From: Flavobacteriaceae bacterium
GTDB lineage: Bacteria; Bacteroidota; Bacteroidia; Flavobacteriales; Flavobacteriaceae
NCBI GenBank assembly: GCA_013042825.1
Contig: JABDPL010000159.1
Location: forward strand, 1-14,561
Direction: 5' to 3'
Length of the DNA stretch: 14,561 nucleotides
Within the stretch, counting starts at the first letter, position 1; the number at the start of each line of letters is the position of its first letter. A program made the position numbers and the translations under genes. Shown in pieces: positions 13,741 to 14,561 of this stretch. The notes under the pieces are model-generated. The model had not been told where the DNA came from. It saw nothing but the letters and a program-made list of their open reading frames with translations, and searched no databases.

Positions 13741-14561
13741 AGCCTGTAAAACTTACACCCTGGCAAAGATTTGTCGGGATTATACAGCTTGAAAAAAGAG
13801 ATATCCTTCAGGTGTTCTATTATGCAATTTTCTCAGGTTTGGTAGCGCTGACCTTACCCTTGGGCATACAGGCCATTATCAATCTCATTCAGGGTGCGCA
13901 AATATCAACCTCATGGATAGTTTTGGTGATTGTAGTAACCATAGGTGTCGCATTTGCTGGCTTATTACAAATCATGCAGCTCAGGATTATCGAGACCATT
14001 CAGCAACGGATCTTTACCAGGGCATCATTCGAATTTACCTATCGTTTCCCCAAGATAAAAATGATGCAATTGCGCAATTATTACCCGCCGGAGCTGGCAA
14101 ACCGATTTTTTGATACCTTGAGCGTTCAGAAAGGCCTTTCGAAGATTTTGATAGATGTGCCGGCGGCCGGTCTGCAGGTGGTATTCGCCTTGATTTTACT
14201 GTCCTTTTACCATCCCTTTTTCATTATTTTCGGGATACTGTTACTCTTGCTTATATACCTGGTATTTAAGTTCACTGCCAGAAAGGGGATGCAGACCAGT
14301 CTTGCAGAGTCGAGGAACAAGTATAAGGTGGCCCACTGGATACAAGAGGTAGCACGTGCTGTAATAAGTTTCAAACTCTCAGGAAAAACCAATCTGGCTG
14401 TGGCCAAAAACGATGAATTGGTCAGTGATTATTTAGATGCACGTGAAAGCCATTTTCGCATACTGATGCTTCAGTTTACGCAGATGATAGCCTTTAAGGT
14501 TGTTGCTACCGCTGGCCTCTTGATAATCGGAGGGGCGCTGGTTCTAAGCCAGGAAATGAAT
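13737..14561 (+). CDS. ABC exporter, transmembrane part (3' end beyond the window)
   Basis: Starting at the ATG that overlaps the tetR stop, the frame stays open for 275 codons to the window edge. The sequence is a type I exporter membrane domain of the HlyB/LapB kind: spans near residues 24-46 and 57-80, an intracellular region (IIETIQQRIFTRASFEFTYRFPKIK, then YYPPELANRFFDT), spans near 140-175, and IQEVARAVISFKLSGK. It lacks the N-terminal C39 peptidase domain that would mark a bacteriocin exporter. The ATP-binding domain would follow past the edge. By analogy with similar flavobacterial loci, an HlyD-type adaptor and a TolC-like outer membrane protein may follow; this cannot be seen. Substrate unknown. 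Confidence 0.88.
   Translation, partial: MKPVKLTPWQRFVGIIQLEKRDILQVFYYAIFSGLVALTLPLGIQAIINLIQGAQISTSWIVLVIVVTIGVAFAGLLQIMQLRIIETIQQRIFTRASFEFTYRFPKIKMMQLRNYYPPELANRFFDTLSVQKGLSKILIDVPAAGLQVVFALILLSFYHPFFIIFGILLLLLIYLVFKFTARKGMQTSLAESRNKYKVAHWIQEVARAVISFKLSGKTNLAVAKNDELVSDYLDARESHFRILMLQFTQMIAFKVVATAGLLIIGGALVLSQEMN

Noticed and set aside
13737..14561. Bacteriocin-processing exporter
   Set aside because: The protein starts directly with membrane-domain sequence and has no N-terminal C39 Cys-His protease domain.
1..14561. Mobile element, CRISPR array, phage or defence system
   Set aside because: No transposase, integrase, terminal repeats, spaced direct repeats or defence domains are seen; the genes are chromosomal housekeeping types.

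Overview
The window reads as ordinary chromosome from a member of the Bacteroidetes, most likely a marine Flavobacteriaceae. Three things point there. At nine starts the expected distance upstream holds an exact Bacteroidetes/Flavobacterium -7 promoter element (TAnnTTTG). Shine-Dalgarno sequences are nearly absent. The protein set (glycine cleavage P-protein, an M3 oligopeptidase, a DUF4136-type lipoprotein, a TetR/ABC exporter pair, hypoxanthine phosphoribosyltransferase next to adenylate kinase and Obg) is typical of that family. No rRNA, tRNA, CRISPR array, insertion sequence or prophage gene is visible.

Layout. 1-371 (-): 5' part of a 3-oxoacyl-ACP synthase III-like gene that runs off the left edge. 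477-3323 (-): gcvP. 3442-4275 (+): a polytopic membrane protein resembling the UbiA prenyltransferases, divergent from gcvP. 4272-5096 (-): an ECF sigma factor followed 6 bases later by a small zinc-binding anti-sigma-like protein. 5184-7211 (-): a cytosolic M3 metallopeptidase. 7212-7436: a 225-base intergenic stretch with AT-rich repeats, a promoter-like element and a strong terminator hairpin; it may encode a short RNA. 7437-9078 (-): the purK-purE pair, one base apart. 9204-11351 (+): a fused hypoxanthine phosphoribosyltransferase-adenylate kinase gene followed by obgE. 11403-11921 and 12007-12960 (+): a DUF4136-like lipoprotein and a secreted TPR protein, each with its own promoter. 13066 to the end (+): a TetR regulator overlapping by 4 bases the start of an ABC exporter that runs off the right edge.

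How the genes fit together. The purine block is coherent: de novo synthesis (purK, purE) is transcribed away from salvage and nucleotide interconversion (hpt-adk), with two -7 elements facing outward about 66 bases apart. The sigma/anti-sigma pair looks like a self-contained stress-response switch. The TetR-ABC pair looks like a self-regulated efflux or secretion operon whose partner genes lie beyond the window. The rest is unrelated housekeeping.

The long open frames of four genes begin at TTG codons that lie upstream of, beside or inside the promoter (sigma factor, purK, hpt-adk, tetR). I moved those starts to the first plausible downstream codon. I found no clearly new system. The points most worth checking are the hpt-adk fusion, the possible small RNA at about 7354-7446, the palindromes on two promoters, and the membrane-less anti-sigma-like protein.
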